Below, piece by piece: positions 20,762 through 33,180 of a DNA stretch of 64,000 nucleotides. Origin of the DNA: Pseudocercospora fijiensis CIRAD86 (taxonomy: Eukaryota; Ascomycota; Dothideomycetes; Mycosphaerellales; Mycosphaerellaceae); NCBI RefSeq assembly GCF_000340215.1, contig NW_006921534.1:3409041-3473040 (forward strand), read 5' to 3'. A program made the translations under genes and the position numbers. Position 1 is the first letter of the stretch. Each line of letters starts with the position of its first letter. The notes under the pieces were generated by a model. That model did no database searches. It was given only the letters and a program-made list of their open reading frames with translations, and was not told the origin of the DNA.

Positions 20762-21655
20762 CTACGACTTAGCGGAGATCTGCGAGATTGAGAGTGTACC
20801 TGACGTAGTGCTGTGAACAACATCCTCCATCTCATCGTCTTCCACCACCTCAACCTCGGCGATGGTTTCGGACAATCCAGTGTCTTCGTCGATCACAGAT
20901 TCGCGTGTCTTGAGGATAGACGCGGTACCGTTCAAGAGCGCCGGGTCGACTGTTCGCGGTGCAGCTAGCATCAAACCTGGATCGCTTGTGTCACTGACGA
21001 CAGAGCCATCTGCGACCTGCAGCCCCATATCCATTCTGGGAATGCTGGCCAGAAGATCGAAGGTGCCAAGCACTGAGTCCGAGCGCCACTTCAGGTGAGG
21101 GTTTTGCTCTGCGAAGGTGTAGATGACCTTTGGGTCAAACTGTTTGATGAACGCGATGTCGCCATCCCGTGGTTTTGGCGAAGCGTATGTGTCGTACTCG
21201 GCCAAGACATCCTCAATGGGCCAACCCTCGATCTTGCGAAGGCACGCGACGAAGCAGCCAGTCCGATGGCGGCCTTGATTGCAATGCACATACACTGGTC
21301 GGTGTGATGGGTTCATCGCAAACAAGATCGCCTCGCAGAGATTGTCGGGCTTCATATTGATGGCGCCCTCCTTGTTCGTCTCCAATTCCATGATTTTATG
21401 GCGCACCGAAGAATTTCGAACAAAGTCTGAGTATGTTTCACAGGGGTCGTTCTTAGTAGTCAGGGTGAGGATGGAGCGCAGTTTGAGTGAGCCTAGAAAT
21501 TCGATGTTCTCGCGCTGGGGAAAAGAGCTGCGGAACATGACGTTGTCGTAAATGGCGCCATAATTCTTTGGTGGAATGAGGGGATACAGGCGCCTTGGGC
21601 AGATGTCAAGGTTGAAGCGTGGTGTTGGGGACCTCGAGTCCGGAGGCGAAGGCAT
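20762..21655 (-). CDS. Siw14-like atypical dual-specificity phosphatase (PFA-DSP)
   Basis: 297 aa. The active-site loop HCNQGRHRTG carries the Cys-x5-Arg signature (Cys125, Arg131). Other family blocks are NYGAIYDNVMFRSSFPQREN (31-50), LGSLKLRSILTL (54-65) and EYDTYASPKPRDGDIAFI (about 152-169). Yeast Siw14 (281 aa) belongs to this group and removes the 5-beta-phosphate from inositol pyrophosphates; Oca-type relatives act in stress and cell-cycle signalling (family knowledge). The substrate here is inferred from the family. The C-terminal 90 residues are acidic, low in complexity and variable. Key residues are present, so it is probably active. The start at 21655 gives a plausible N-terminus; an upstream exon cannot be ruled out. 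Confidence 0.88.
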   Translation of the reverse strand: MPSPPDSRSPTPRFNLDICPRRLYPLIPPKNYGAIYDNVMFRSSFPQRENIEFLGSLKLRSILTLTTKNDPCETYSDFVRNSSVRHKIMELETNKEGAINMKPDNLCEAILFAMNPSHRPVYVHCNQGRHRTGCFVACLRKIEGWPIEDVLAEYDTYASPKPRDGDIAFIKQFDPKVIYTFAEQNPHLKWRSDSVLGTFDLLASIPRMDMGLQVADGSVVSDTSDPGLMLAAPRTVDPALLNGTASILKTRESVIDEDTGLSETIAEVEVVEDDEMEDVVHSTTSGTLSISQISAKS

Positions 21656-23834
21656 TTGTGATGAGGTAGGCTCAGCTAGTCGAGATCAGCAGCGGTTGAC
21701 AGCAGTGGAAGATGAGGTTCTTCCCAGGCAGCTTGCGCGGGCAAGAAAAGAACACACATGTCGACTTACCGCAATCCACGCGCTCTTCTGTGGTTTGTTC
21801 AATGCTTTTCTCAACCGCGAAAGCGGTGTTGTTGCAGTTCTGATCCATCATCGTCATTTCGGGGGCGCTACTCTTCTTCTTATGCACCAGGATTGATACG
21901 ATGCCTTCGCGGGCAGTGAATGTACTATTGCCCAGGAATGGCATGCTATTCACTTGCTCCCGGTACTCCAGCAGGTCACCTTTCAATGAGTGCCAAGATT
22001 CCCGTAAGTTATGTTGGGGGCGATGCGCCAGTAGTGAATGCGGATATAGGTAGATGATATGTGTGTATTCGGTGGTGGGTGTGTCGGTGAATGGAGACAG
22101 TCACAAAGAGCGGCTGTATCGACTCGGGTGGGAGCCCTGGGTTCTAAGTCAGTGTGGCAACTTCTCAAGATGCGCTTGCTTCAATGTCAAGAAATGTCCG
22201 CAGTATCTCCTCCCCTCCGGCGCGCAGAAGCACGTGCGCTCAGGACTCCTTCTCTTCCAGCTCCGCCAGCTGCCGAGTAGCCAACTCGAGCAGCGCAATT
22301 CAGAAAGGGAGCAAGCAGGCGACTTGATACTTACCAAGAGGGACGGATGATCAAATCACCGGACGAGACATTGCGGCTGTGATGTTTGTTGGCAACACAG
22401 ATGCATGTGTTCGCGCTTTGATAGGGGTGGTGTGTGATGGTGTCTCGAGCAAGACAGACCAGGCGGCAGAACGAGTGGGTTTCTGCTTCCTGCTCTTCCG
22501 ATATTCAAGTGTTGGACGCAGTGCAGGGCAGGGCAGCACACTTCTTCTCCTCCTCTGGTCTCGAATGGTCGGAAATGGGAGTGTGGTCGGTGTGGTGGGC
22601 GGCGGCAAGCTTGATTCTCGCGGGCCCAATGGAGAGTGAGGTGTAGGTCGTGACAAGCTGGCGTTGTGTGGTCACTGTGGTGCGCTTCGCGGCAAGGTGA
22701 TTTTTGCTGAGTGATGGCGTCGCGCCAGCCTCCCGCGTCTGAGGCGTCAAATTCGCGTGCTGTGCTGTGCTGTGGTCCGGTCGGCGGTCGCCCACTATTC
22801 TACATGTATGTACCTTACGACGGATGATGTATTATTGGCTTCTGCGGTCCGGGTCCGCGCGTGTGTTCCAGGTTCAAGGCTTCAACTTCCAAGCCTGCTT
22901 TGCGCCTGTGAAAGAGCAACGAGACAAACCGTTTGCTCAAGGAAGCCGCAACGGCAGCGCAAATCGATCTGCAGCCTTTCGCCGCGTCGCTTGGAGAGTC
23001 TTCCAACTGTGGGTCTGGCCGCTCTTGCAAGAAATGCTCGGTGACGCTTCAGAATTGGATGTTCAATGCTGGCGGCGGAGTTGCGCAGGTGAGCGGACTG
23101 CCTGCCTTTGACGCAATGTTTGCAGCTGCAGTCGGTGCTTTGCTCGACATCTTCCGATGCTGCTGCCACGCCACGCCACACCACACCGAGATGCTGCTGA
23201 GGCAAACACCACAATCAACGGCCTCGCCTCACTTTCTCTCCCTCAGAACCGACTCACGTAAACTCACATATGCTCGTATTCGCACTCATGCTATCTGCCT
23301 ACGAAGCCCACCTCCACAAAATGCAATTAGAAGAAAGAGAGAGATGAAACGTCGTAACGAGAAGACCAGAGATATGCCTCGGGAAACCAGTTAAACGCCA
23401 GCAGGTACAGGATGTGCCATGGTTACATGACACTACAAGGAGCACATACTCAAAGGACCACTTGTCCACCGACTGATGTTGTGATCAAAAAAAAAGGAGA
23501 GAGCAGCCTCAGCCAGCTGATCGATGCCCGGAGATCCTGATCCTGTCTTCCTGCCGTCCCTCAATCAGCCCCATACTCCCTTCCTTTCGTTCCTGGAGAA
23601 GTAGCAGCTTGATCGCGGCAGAAGCATCGCTGCGTCGAGACTTCTCTGAACTTCACTCTTCCACTCATCTTTTTCTTCTTCTTTCAATTAGCTGTGTTTA
23701 ATTTGCTCGTGTGCTCGCATTGCCGGTGCTCTCGAAGTTTTACGTGCGGGTCGTTATGGTAGCAGTCAGACGCGGAAGACGCAGGTGGTGTTGCTTGTGA
23801 ATCGCCGAAGTATGATGTTATGGGTTGAAGTAGT
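21656..23834. other. Intergenic: phosphatase promoter side and rho1 3' flank
   Basis: About 2.2 kb with only short frames and no family match. The left part is the upstream region of the phosphatase gene; a 5' UTR intron is possible. The right part, including a purine/pyrimidine-skewed run near 23610-23690, is probably the rho1 3' UTR. No separate gene is supported. Confidence 0.45.
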
Positions 23835-24750
23835 TTACAGGATAGAGCACTTCTTCTCCTTCTTCTTCCGTGTGAGCAGAGCAGCGCGCGTGGCGTGCTC
23901 GAAGACCTCCCTGACGCCTTCGTTGGTCTTGGCGGAGCATTCAAGGTACTTCTGTGCTCCAATCTTCTTGCGGACGTCCTCAGCCTGCGACGAGGGTCAG
24001 TACTGGTCCTTGCGGCAGCGTATGAGTTGCAGCATGGCCTGATCGGGACGTACCTGCTCTGGTGTTACCGGCTTTTGCGACGTCTTGTGCAGCTCCTCAA
24101 TCGTCTTCTGGTCGTATCTGAGATCCTTCTTGCAGCCAACAAGGATGATAGGCAGGCCCTGGCAGAAGTGGAGGACTTCTGAGATCCACTGTGAACGCAC
24201 GCGCAACCAATCAGCATTTGTTGTTCTCGAAAAGAAGCACGTGAGCATAGGCGTACCTTCTCTTGCACGTTGTCAAGCGAGTCGGGCGAGTCGATGGCGA
24301 AGCAGATGAGAATGACATGCGAGTCTGGGTATGAAAGCGGTCGCAGTCGGTCGTAATCTTCCTGACCAGCCGTATCCCATAGCGCTAGCTCAACGTGTTT
24401 GCCGTCCACCTCAACATCGGCGACGTAGTTCTCGAAGACCGTTGGGACGTAGACCTGCAGGCAGCAATTAGCATCAGTGAGTGTCCGCACTGTTCATCGT
24501 CGATAGTGGTCCAGGTATGCCAGGTCTGGGCGCTGGTGATGACGCGGTCGGGCGGGCGGCGGGTAAAGGGGGGGGTGGACAGCGTGAAACGAACCTCTGG
24601 GAAAGTGCCTTTGGAGAAGACGCTGGCGGCGGAGTCAGTACTGCGCGGATGGATGCATGGAGGCATGCAGATAGAGACTTACATGAGCAGACAAGTCTTT
24701 CCACAGGCACCGTCACCAACAATGACTAGCTTGCGACGGATTTCCGCCAT
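23835..24750 (-). CDS. rho1: Rho1 small GTPase (five exons)
   Basis: Membrane-anchored GTPase that activates beta-1,3-glucan synthase and protein kinase C in cell-wall integrity and polarity (family knowledge). Exons: 24750-24683, 24622-24595, 24454-24257, 24188-24054 and 23984-23835, total 579 bp giving 192 aa. All introns begin GT (GTAAGT, GTTCGT, GTACGC, GTACGT) and end AG, and every junction keeps frame. Motifs: [11 protein letters not shown] then P-loop GDGACGKT (12-19), effector VPTVFENY (35-42, Thr37), [10 protein letters not shown] (58-67), GCKKDLR (116-122), [14 protein letters not shown], a polybasic tail, and C-terminal CSIL, a CAAX box for geranylgeranylation. Length and sequence match fungal Rho1 (about 193 aa). 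Exon 2 is only 28 bp. The frame is intact and the identification secure. Confidence 0.96.
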
Positions 24751-26864
24751 GTGCGCGACGGGTTAACGAAGGCCCAGGTCGGGGATTCGAGTGCTGCAGC
24801 GGTGGTGAGCGAGCGCCGCAATGGTGGAGTGGGTTGGAGAGGACGGGGGAGATGGCGTTGGTCGAGGGAGGATGGAGAGATGCGGAAGTGCAGTGCGTGC
24901 TTGGACAGGGCGAGGGCGAGGGCGAGGTAGATCCCGCGCGCGTACCTTTTAGCGGCAGGGCAGAGCAGAGAACGGCGGGCTACTCTCGATGTTTGCTGGG
25001 CGGGCGGCTGTGTACGCTCGTGCCCAAGCGCGACGAGATGAGATGCGATAGTTGCTGGGAGCTTCACGGCGATGTGTGGTGTGCAAGGGCAAAGGGCAAA
25101 GCAAGCGATGGACTCTCGTCTCTCGCGGCAACGGCAACAGCAGCCTCAGCAGAGTCCCGTCACCACCACCACCACGAGCCTGGCCTTGGCTTCACAAGAT
25201 TCCCGTCTCGTCTTCGCGATGCCTAGAGTATTCTAATACTGCACTCCAGCTGTAGAACCTATTGCACTGCACGTGCTATTCTATGCACAGGCCTGCAAGC
25301 CCAATTTCGCCACTGTGTTCACCCTCACCTTCACCTGCATCTGCCATTATTCTGTCCTGCCCTGCCCCGCCTACAGTATTATTGTACAGTACGGCCTGCA
25401 CAGCAGCATCTTGGCGGGCATCGCCACAACGCTCCAACCTTGTCCAGCTGAAACCATCCATCGTAAGCTCGCGCTCGCGCTCGGGCTCTTTGGCGCGTGC
25501 GTGGAGAAGCAGAATCTCATTATTCTCAACTCATCTCTCATCATCGACGACGCGCACACACCGCTGTGTACCACTGCAGAGTCCTGCAAGCGTCGACACC
25601 GACTCGCTGGGCACTGTCGAACCGCAATTGGCTGGCGGCTTGTCGTTCCGAAGCATATCATGTCAGAATGGCACCATTCGCGTGGAATCTTCTCCGCCTC
25701 ACGCGAGCTGATGATGATGTTCGGCATGGATTGAGACGGCATACGTGCCTCTCATGCTGACAGACCGGTGTGTCAGCTCCTTCTATCCTCGAGAGCACAA
25801 ATTTGAAAGTGAAGCATGTTCTGCATAGAAGGAAAGACTGCATGACGATGGGGATTGCTGCTGTCTCACCTCCTTGTTCCTGTGCCAACGCGACACTTGA
25901 CGCTGATGCCAAGTACGACGACTGCGCAAAAGATGCTCAATTCAAAAGGATGAGTCTCACTTCATGATTTACTTCTCGCCACTGCGGAATAACAGGATGT
26001 CACTACCACTACAACCAAGAGGCGGTGTGAAGATTCCATTGTGTCTACGCCATTGTTGCTGAGTGCTTCGCTCGGAACAAGACCACATCGCGCAGCAGTC
26101 CACTCACCGCGAACGAGGCGTCAAGCGCAGAAAATGCCATTTGCTCGAGAATATATACTGTCAAGAAGGCTGGTAGAGGAGTGCTCTTGGGCGGCCGTGT
26201 TGACACTGGTCATCACATGGGGCCAGGAATATGAACGGCGGCTGACCAGCATACGAAGATTCACTAACTGGCTGTTGCGACCACTCTCACCAGGAGACAA
26301 TCTTGCTTTGCAGATGGCAACATTCTGAGCATGCACGAGACGCTTCAAGCAAGGTGTGGTTACCCCAGCAGTGGCTGCTCCGAGTGCATACCTCTGCCTC
26401 ATTGCTTGGCATTAGACAGAAACGGATGAACAAGGCACAGAGAAACGAACTAACATTCCCAATCGTGATTGAAAGCATACGCGGCTACCTGTTTCCGGGT
26501 TTGTCAGTGTTACACAACAGTCTGGCTTCTCCCGTGCGCCATGTGGAGCCATACCGCCATTGCAAGAGCGTCACGGAATGGCCGCCGCCGAGATGATGAA
26601 CACACCTTCGCCGACAAAGAGAAGCACTTCGGCCTGGAAGATTTACTAATTACTCCACAATGGACGGGAAGGAGTAGCTCGATCGAGGATGCGTCCGGAA
26701 ATTGGGAGCTAAATGCCTCGATTACTCTGGAGAAGGTAGAATATATCAGTCCATAGTAACTCCCTGATAGAAGCAATCATCCACCAGCTCACACCTCAAT
26801 CAGATCAGCAAACAAGACTCAGCCTCCGCTGATCAGCAATGCAAGGTCAAAACCAACCGCCAAC
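24751..26864. other. Intergenic: rho1 upstream region and gene-free DNA
   Basis: The first about 500 bp upstream of rho1 are GC-rich with GAGGGC-type repeats (near 24905-24930) and probably hold its promoter and 5' UTR. The rest contains short overlapping frames without recognisable domains. No supported gene. Confidence 0.45.
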
Positions 26865-27157
26865 ATGAAGATCTCAGCATTCATCGTCGGCCTGATCGGC
26901 CTCACCACCGTTCACGGTCTTGCAACTCCCAACGCCGCTGCCGGGCTCCAAGTACTCAAAATCTTCTGAACTTCGCATCTCTCGCATGACACCAACGCCC
27001 TTCAGTCCGACAAGACGGCCTGATCACCCAGTTGAACGCGGCCATCGATGCTCTTCATGTTCAGCTGACCGCGCCCGCTGGCAACGCCAATGAAGTCCTG
27101 CAGCTCCAGGACGCTATTGCTTCCCTTCAAGCCGTTCTTGACTTCCTCGCCACCTAG
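26865..27157 (+). CDS. Possible small secreted protein, uncertain splice
   Basis: The ATG at 26865 opens a typical signal peptide (MKISAFIVGLIGLTTVHGLA) that runs into a stop after about 35 codons. A second frame then ends at 27157 and reads as an amphipathic Ala/Leu/Gln helix, with LITQLNAAIDALHVQL and LQLQDAIASLQAVLDFLAT. A GT...CTTCAG intron joins them. The only in-frame donor I found is within the signal region (CACG/GTCTT, near 26915), joined to TCCGACAAG after the CTTCAG near 27008; the better-looking donor CAA/GTACTC is out of frame by one base. So the gene is either spliced at the weaker donor (about 65 aa) or a recent frameshift pseudogene. No family recognised. Confidence 0.45.
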
Positions 27158-27561
27158 ATGATGGTCATCCATGAACAGGCAGGCGGCATTCTCTTCAAAA
27201 AAGCACGGAGGTCTGAGCACGGATTCTAGCTGGTCAATGAGAGAAGGATCGTCGGATGGACTTTTCGGGACGAAGGGACGTGATTGTTTCACTGATTTTT
27301 TTTTTGCTGATCCCTGGCCAAGACTTGCTAGTTCTCTCATTTAGTAGAGGATGAAATTTATTGTGTGCACACGAATAATTCCACTCTCTTCAGTCCGTTA
27401 GCACTCTTCAGCACATGAGTGTACGAAATGTCTGTGGCGGGCGTTGCTCGTCAAGAAAGCTGGGTGGGATGCGTGTCCTTGGAGGCCTCACACGGCGACT
27501 CTGCCCGCATTCTATTATCATTATCTATATTGTATTTGCTCGTTAAATCATAGCTTGTGGT
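27158..27561. other. Short intergenic between convergent genes
   Basis: 3' flanks of the possible secreted-protein gene and the Prm10-like gene. It contains an A/T run (near 27296-27305, poly-T on the plus strand). No gene is supported. Confidence 0.5.
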
Positions 27562-30055
27562 TCAGAAGCTGAACAATCCACTCCTCCGCTTTCCTAGTGG
27601 ATATACCACTAGTGCGCTCATGAATAGGCCGACCGTGATACCTATCGCAATCTGGATCATGCTGCTTGCAACATTGAATACCACATAATTTGGATTCGTG
27701 CTGGCCTCTATATTGGCGGCAGTTCCATTTATGGCGTTCGTTGCATTATTGATTTCGTTCGCAACTTGGAGCCCGCTCAAAAGCCCTCCGTTGCTTGCTA
27801 GGCCGCCAGGTACCTGGGTGAAGATGGCAGGAACCAGAATCGCAGCTGCAACACCATGACGAAATCTTGAATACAAGTTGGCCAGTGTGCCGACCGCGAA
27901 AGCTCCGAATCCGCTAGCAATCTGAGGGCTTGTGGGGAATCGAAGACTACTGAAGTAGTTCACCACGTAGCCGGCAAAAGCGATGACCACCATTATTGGC
28001 ATTTGTTTCCACTTCGATTGGTAGAGTATGCTGATGCACAGGACGAAAAATGGCACGAAGGTGAAAGCGTAGAGGCCAGGGATCGGATTTGCGCAGGTGA
28101 GGTTCGAAGTTGCGTTTTGGTCCATCAGCCCGTAGAGTGCCGCACCAATGGTGATACCGAATCCCAGGAGAAGGGAGTACACGATTCCATAAACAATCCG
28201 GATAGACCCTGGCACGATTGCTCGTGCTTGTAGCTCTAGGGATGAAGATAGGAACATGTACCCTGGCAGGAGCATCACTATACCGCCTTGTGCTAGAGCA
28301 GAGAAGCAAAACAAGTCTCCACCGCGAATGCTGCCAAAGGCTCGCGCCAGGAAGCTCACGATGACCGTAGCAGAGACTTCCAGGACATTGCTATAGAGCG
28401 GAGAAAGCGGAGCCAGGATGAGCTGCATAGTGCCGACAAGGCAGCCGAAGAAGAAGCAGATTGGCAAGTCAATCAGCCTAGCACTGAATGAAAATGGAGC
28501 GGCAGTGAGGCTGGTGATCCCAAAAACCAGCACTCGGAGCCATGGGTGGAATTTAGGCTTTTTGCCCATCAGTTCGTCCAGCTGGCCGGTTGCTTCTTCC
28601 ATCCCTATCACATCATGCAGAACTTCTTTGTAGATTCTGTGGACATCTTTGAGTCGTCCAAGGTCGATGCCTTGCGCGAGCCTCACAAGCTTTACAGCGG
28701 TGGTGTGCGTCTCGGTATCGTCGAAAGAGATAATCATGCATCCTGGGATGTAGAGGAATTGGGCTTCGATCTCGAGCGCTCTTGAGGTCATGGTGAGGTA
28801 CTCTTCAAGCCGGTGGCTGTGGCGGAAATTAGCAGAAATTCTTGAGCAAGTCCGGATTCGACGACGCAACTTACGTTGGTGCACCGTAGAGCATGAGAGC
28901 GCGACACAACTTCAGAATGAACTCTTGACGTGCTAAGGTTCCAGCAATGTGGACCTTGACGCGCATCTCTTCCTGTTTTAAAATCTGACTTAGACGGCCA
29001 GCCATGCTGTGTGCCCTCTTGTGAGGCGGTTTGGGTCTTTTGTGGTCACTCTGAGGTTGTGCTGGCTTCGCTAGACTTGCCGAAGCACCGATGAGCGTCG
29101 CCAGTGTGTCTTGCGACGAGTTTGAGTCGTACCATTTCCGTCGCTCAGGCGTCATGGCACCGGTGTCTGTTCCTGAAGGCGTCCTTTTATGTTTCGGAGG
29201 ATCCGAATGTGATGCTTCTGGTATGCTCTGGCGGGAGCCGAGGAAATCTGCTTGTTTAGATAGCTTGAGAAGTTGAGATAGCACTCCGCCCCGATAGTGA
29301 TCCGGCTTAGGGACCGCGTAAGAGCCATCGTAGGTAGCATTGTAGATCTCGTCCAATTCGCCTTTGGAGTGCTTCTCCTGGTGCATTTCCGTGGCATGTA
29401 CTGCTGTGTATCCTCTCGGAAAGTCCTGCGTTGATGGACTGACTTGCGATGGGTCTGCGTACACCGTACGACCGGAAGTATTTGTGCTCTCGCCACTGGT
29501 TTCTCGCGCGTGCTGCACATGTTGGCTGTGAGTGAAATCTTGCAGAGCAATGCCGTGATCATTCCTCAAAAGATGATGGTCGCTCTCTCCCATTTCGGTG
29601 TATGCAGTTGAGTCGAACGAGGTCCGAGAACTTGGAGGTGAAGTTCTCCATGCTCTATTAGCCATAATGTTGGCTTTAACCTGGGCCGCTGCAGACTCAG
29701 GAACTTCGACATGATCTTGACTCGCCGTCACTGCATCTCTAGAACGCCCCCGCAGGATAGGATGAGGTCGTGGTGGCAGTTGTGTCCGGTCAGATGCAAT
29801 GGCTGCCGAAGGGACGGGCGGTGCTGGTGGTTGCTGTGCCGCCGCGTTGGAGATGAATCTCACTCTGTGTTCTCTTTCTAAGGCACTTGGAGTGCCGCTG
29901 GCCTGTGAGGAGAGGAGATCCGGGTCATCGTCAGACTCGCTGGGTATTGATGATGCAGATGGAACGCTCATTCTGTCGATGGCTTGTAGAAGTCGTGAGT
30001 GAGCTGGAGCGGCCAGGAAGTCGACGCTGATATTGAGACATGGCAGGCGCGTCAC
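27562..30055 (-). CDS. Prm10-like ThrE/DUF1212 family membrane protein (two exons)
   Basis: Exon 1 is 30055-28875, the intron 28874-28817 (58 bp, GTAAGT...CACAG), and exon 2 28816-27562; the product is up to 811 aa. The junction rebuilds the conserved motif YGAPTHRLEEYL. The first about 370 residues are Ser/Pro/His-rich and probably cytosolic. The ThrE-like soluble segment follows, then at least nine hydrophobic membrane segments, with conserved stretches such as SIRGGDLFCFSALAQGG and VPGGLASNGG. Fungal members relate to yeast pheromone-regulated Prm10 and, distantly, to bacterial ThrE threonine exporters; transport substrate and location are unknown. An internal Met at 29971 (MSVPSASSIPSESDDD) may be the real start, leaving about 783 aa. 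Confidence 0.85.
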
Positions 30056-31620
30056 GGATGATCCCGTCCATATTTTTGTTCAAGATGGCAAGTGCAAGGG
30101 AGCACAGGCAAGAAGTGTGTTTCCACTGTCACGCCGTGACGTTCCAGAATGCTTTTGGTATTCACTCCCGGCATCAGACGCGGTTCCTGGATTCTGTATA
30201 CTGAAATAGTCTAGTGTCAGGTACAGTAGTGGCAAGAACGAATTCGTTTTACGTACAGAATGCCACAAGGCTGCTTCAAGACGCACGACGAAAACGAAGT
30301 CGCGGCTCTCGGCTCTCGGCTTCTCCAGAAATTTTCTGTCAAACACATGTGCCGAGAACGCACGGACGACATTCGATGCTTGGCGTCAAATTGGGTGCAG
30401 AGCTCGACTCCTTGCCATGTTGCAGCACGTCTTCGTACTTCGCGATGTCACAATCTCCATCATGAACTTCTTCACTGTATGTGCGGCTGCAGTATCACGG
30501 CGTAGTACTGCAACTCTGGTCCGTTCACCACTCGGCGAAGTCGTCACGCACGGCTTCTGTTCAGCGCTGTTCGGCACGGTCGACTTCTGACGATCCCCGT
30601 TTTGCACGTTTGCCAGCAGGCTCGATGCTTGCATACCGCCAACAGCGGCATCTGGTAGCTACGCCATCACTGCCGTCATGGCTTAAAAAAACCCGGCAAA
30701 GTGGAGTTTGCTTCAAAGATGAAGGCTTACCGTGAAAGCTCGAAGACTTGCGAGGGAGAAAGGCAGTGTATAGAGACACATGCGTTTGACCTTGAGTGGT
30801 CGCGATATAGGGCTTCAAGATTGTTGAGCAGGCTCGACAGTGACTTGCTATATAGCTACAGAAACCATAGCGTGCACTCGCTCTCCACACGACCCGCCTC
30901 AGGCCTCAGCTGAGATGAGGTGGACTCGCGGCTCTGCAATCATCAAAGACGCATGACATTCCGAGACCTTATAGCAACGACGATCATGATCATACATGAA
31001 AGTGGATGATATCGGCTTTAATCCGCAACAACAAGTGTGTGCTTTTCAAGCCCTGGACGTGACTGTAGAAGACTGCACGCTCGAAAGTCTGTCCCCAGCA
31101 GCGACCAGGGACGAAATGCTCTCGCATCTAGAGCATCGGAATCTCACGTAGGACGCAGTGTGAGTTTCACCTACAAGAGATGTCAGCGTTTTTTGCTCGG
31201 TTGCAGCCTTGATGAGAAGCTCTAAGCTCTATACCGTGGTCTGCCGACGCCTAGCTTGACCCGCTTCCAAGTACTCTACTTTGTTTCCCAGATTTTACAC
31301 ATTTGAACACTGCTCTTTCCGATAACGACTTCGGTAAGCTGCTATGTGGGCCGTTCCTTCGTGCCCTGAAGCGCCGAATAATCCTCTCGTCTCTGCAGGC
31401 AACCGATAGCGTGCAGGTGAACCACTCACTGGCGGACCGGTTTGGTATACAAGCGTCTTCGCAGCCCAAATCGCAGTGTATATCTCCAGTGACGCCGCCT
31501 TGCTTCGGCTTGGGGCGCTGCGTTCTGCTGGCAAGGATGCTACAGGAGTTCGCAGCGGCCGGATATTATATATTCCATCTCGCCGACGATAACATGGGTT
31601 AGCATTGGCCGTATTGATAT
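30056..31620. other. Intergenic, borders the large transposon block
   Basis: Normal-composition DNA upstream of the Prm10-like gene up to the 30-bp inverted repeat. Only short frames are present, none recognisable or joinable into a convincing gene. The left part presumably carries the Prm10-like promoter. Confidence 0.45.
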
Positions 31621-31650
31621 GTACAGCGTCAACGCACATCGGAGTGAAAG
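31621..31650 (+). repeat. Left copy of perfect 30-bp inverted repeat
   Basis: Starts GTACAGCGTCAACGCACATC. An exact reverse complement stands at 49188-49217. It lies just outside the TpA-rich block, 40 bp from a second inverted match (CGGCACCGCT at 31690). Confidence 0.95.
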
Positions 31651-31949
31651 AGCGCTTATGCATTCTAGGGTGTCGCGACCCTTGCTCAGCGGCACCGCTT
31701 GCTATACAAAGTATAGTATAACTAGGTGTTAGAAGCCAATTAGTGCGATTGTTAGGAACTTTAGTTCTTCAGCTAGTTTAGTAACGATTAGGGTTAAGAA
31801 CGAGGGTGTTTAAAGCCGTATAGAAGGCTAGTTTAAAGACTATAGACAACTATAGATAACTAAGTAAGCGCTATACTATCTACTACTATGTTTAACCGCT
31901 ATTAGCGTCAATTACTATACGATAGCGAGCCGGCATACTATTAATCTAT

Positions 31950-33180
31950 TATTATACTAATTCTATAGGTACGTTATAGTATTCTTCGATAATTGCTAGC
32001 TAAAAGTTACGGCTAGTAGGTCTATTTCTACGGCGTTTAATTGCCTACTTAATTACTCGCTATAGGTTCTCGATAGAGTTTAAATCTAGTAATAAAGGTA
32101 GCTAGTTGTCTATAAGAATAATGCGGCGAGCTCGTAACTAATTAAGTATATATTTAGCTCTATATATAGGCGCCGAGTCTTATTAGAAGAGTGCTATTCT
32201 TAAGTGTAAGGTAGGCTCGTAACCGAGAGGGTATTCTTAGTTAGTAATAAGGCTATTTATACGACTAATCTCTTCTTAAACTAGTAGTAAGACCTTCTTA
32301 TAGTATAACTCTTTATTAATATTGCCCTATATCTTATCCTATAGTAGGAGTAGTCCTTTACCGCTAATACTACTAATATAGGCCTATATTATCTAGTATA
32401 GAAGGCGTTAGAAGCGAGGCCTCGAATAGTAGTCTTAGTTGCGCTTACTAACTAGTCGAGTAATAAAGAGCCTCTTATATAATCTATTATATATAGCACA
32501 CTCGTCGCTCTATAGAACGTTTGCCTAGTCTTCTTTAGTAAAGTGTTAATAGAATTAAGCCTATTCGAGGCGTAGGCGTCGAATACGGTTATTATAGAAG
32601 AGGCGAGAGTATATAACGTAGCGGCGATAACTATGCCTTCTATAGATATAAGAGACGGTTATAGGACTACAATTTAAACCGAGTAAGTCTCTAACTTCTG
32701 TCTAAGTTATACGACGAGTTATAGCGTTCTAAGTAATATAGTCGACGATAAGGCGCTCTTAGGTATATATATAGAGCCTACGGCTACGTCGTCGAGTTAG
32801 TACGTAGGTAAGGGCAATCTCTTAAGAAATAGGGCACAAATAGTCGAATTCGTCGATTCGGTAGGCTCGGTAGCGCCTAGGAGTAAAAGGCTTATAAACG
32901 ATATAATAGATAGTCGACAATGCCTTACGAAACTACTCTAAGATATAAATAAGCGGCTATTTAGCTATTCGGTGTAGTTGTTTAATAGTAGTACGTAGTT
33001 TATATAGAAGTACGGCTCGGCGGTAGACTCGCTATTCGGTAGTTTATTAGGTCGCGATTTCGTATATTAGCAATAGCCCTAGCGGTCTAAAAAGAAGGGA
33101 TTTAATACTTAGTAGAGTTAACTAGCTAGATAGACGATTTGCAAGTAGTATAGCAGGCAGTATCGGGTACGATAAATTAG
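31950..33180 (-). pseudogene. Dead Tc1/mariner-type (DDE) transposase
   Basis: Read on the minus strand, the C-terminal catalytic signature is visible at 32086-32063: DLNSIENL followed by TAG, corresponding to the family's PDLNPIEN(L/I)W. It is preceded by RRIILIDN (equivalent to the second catalytic Asp with Asn, DNA..H). An SDE-like first-Asp region appears near 32490-32520. Tryptophan codons have become TAG throughout, and other stops abound. It cannot produce a transposase. Confidence 0.65.
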
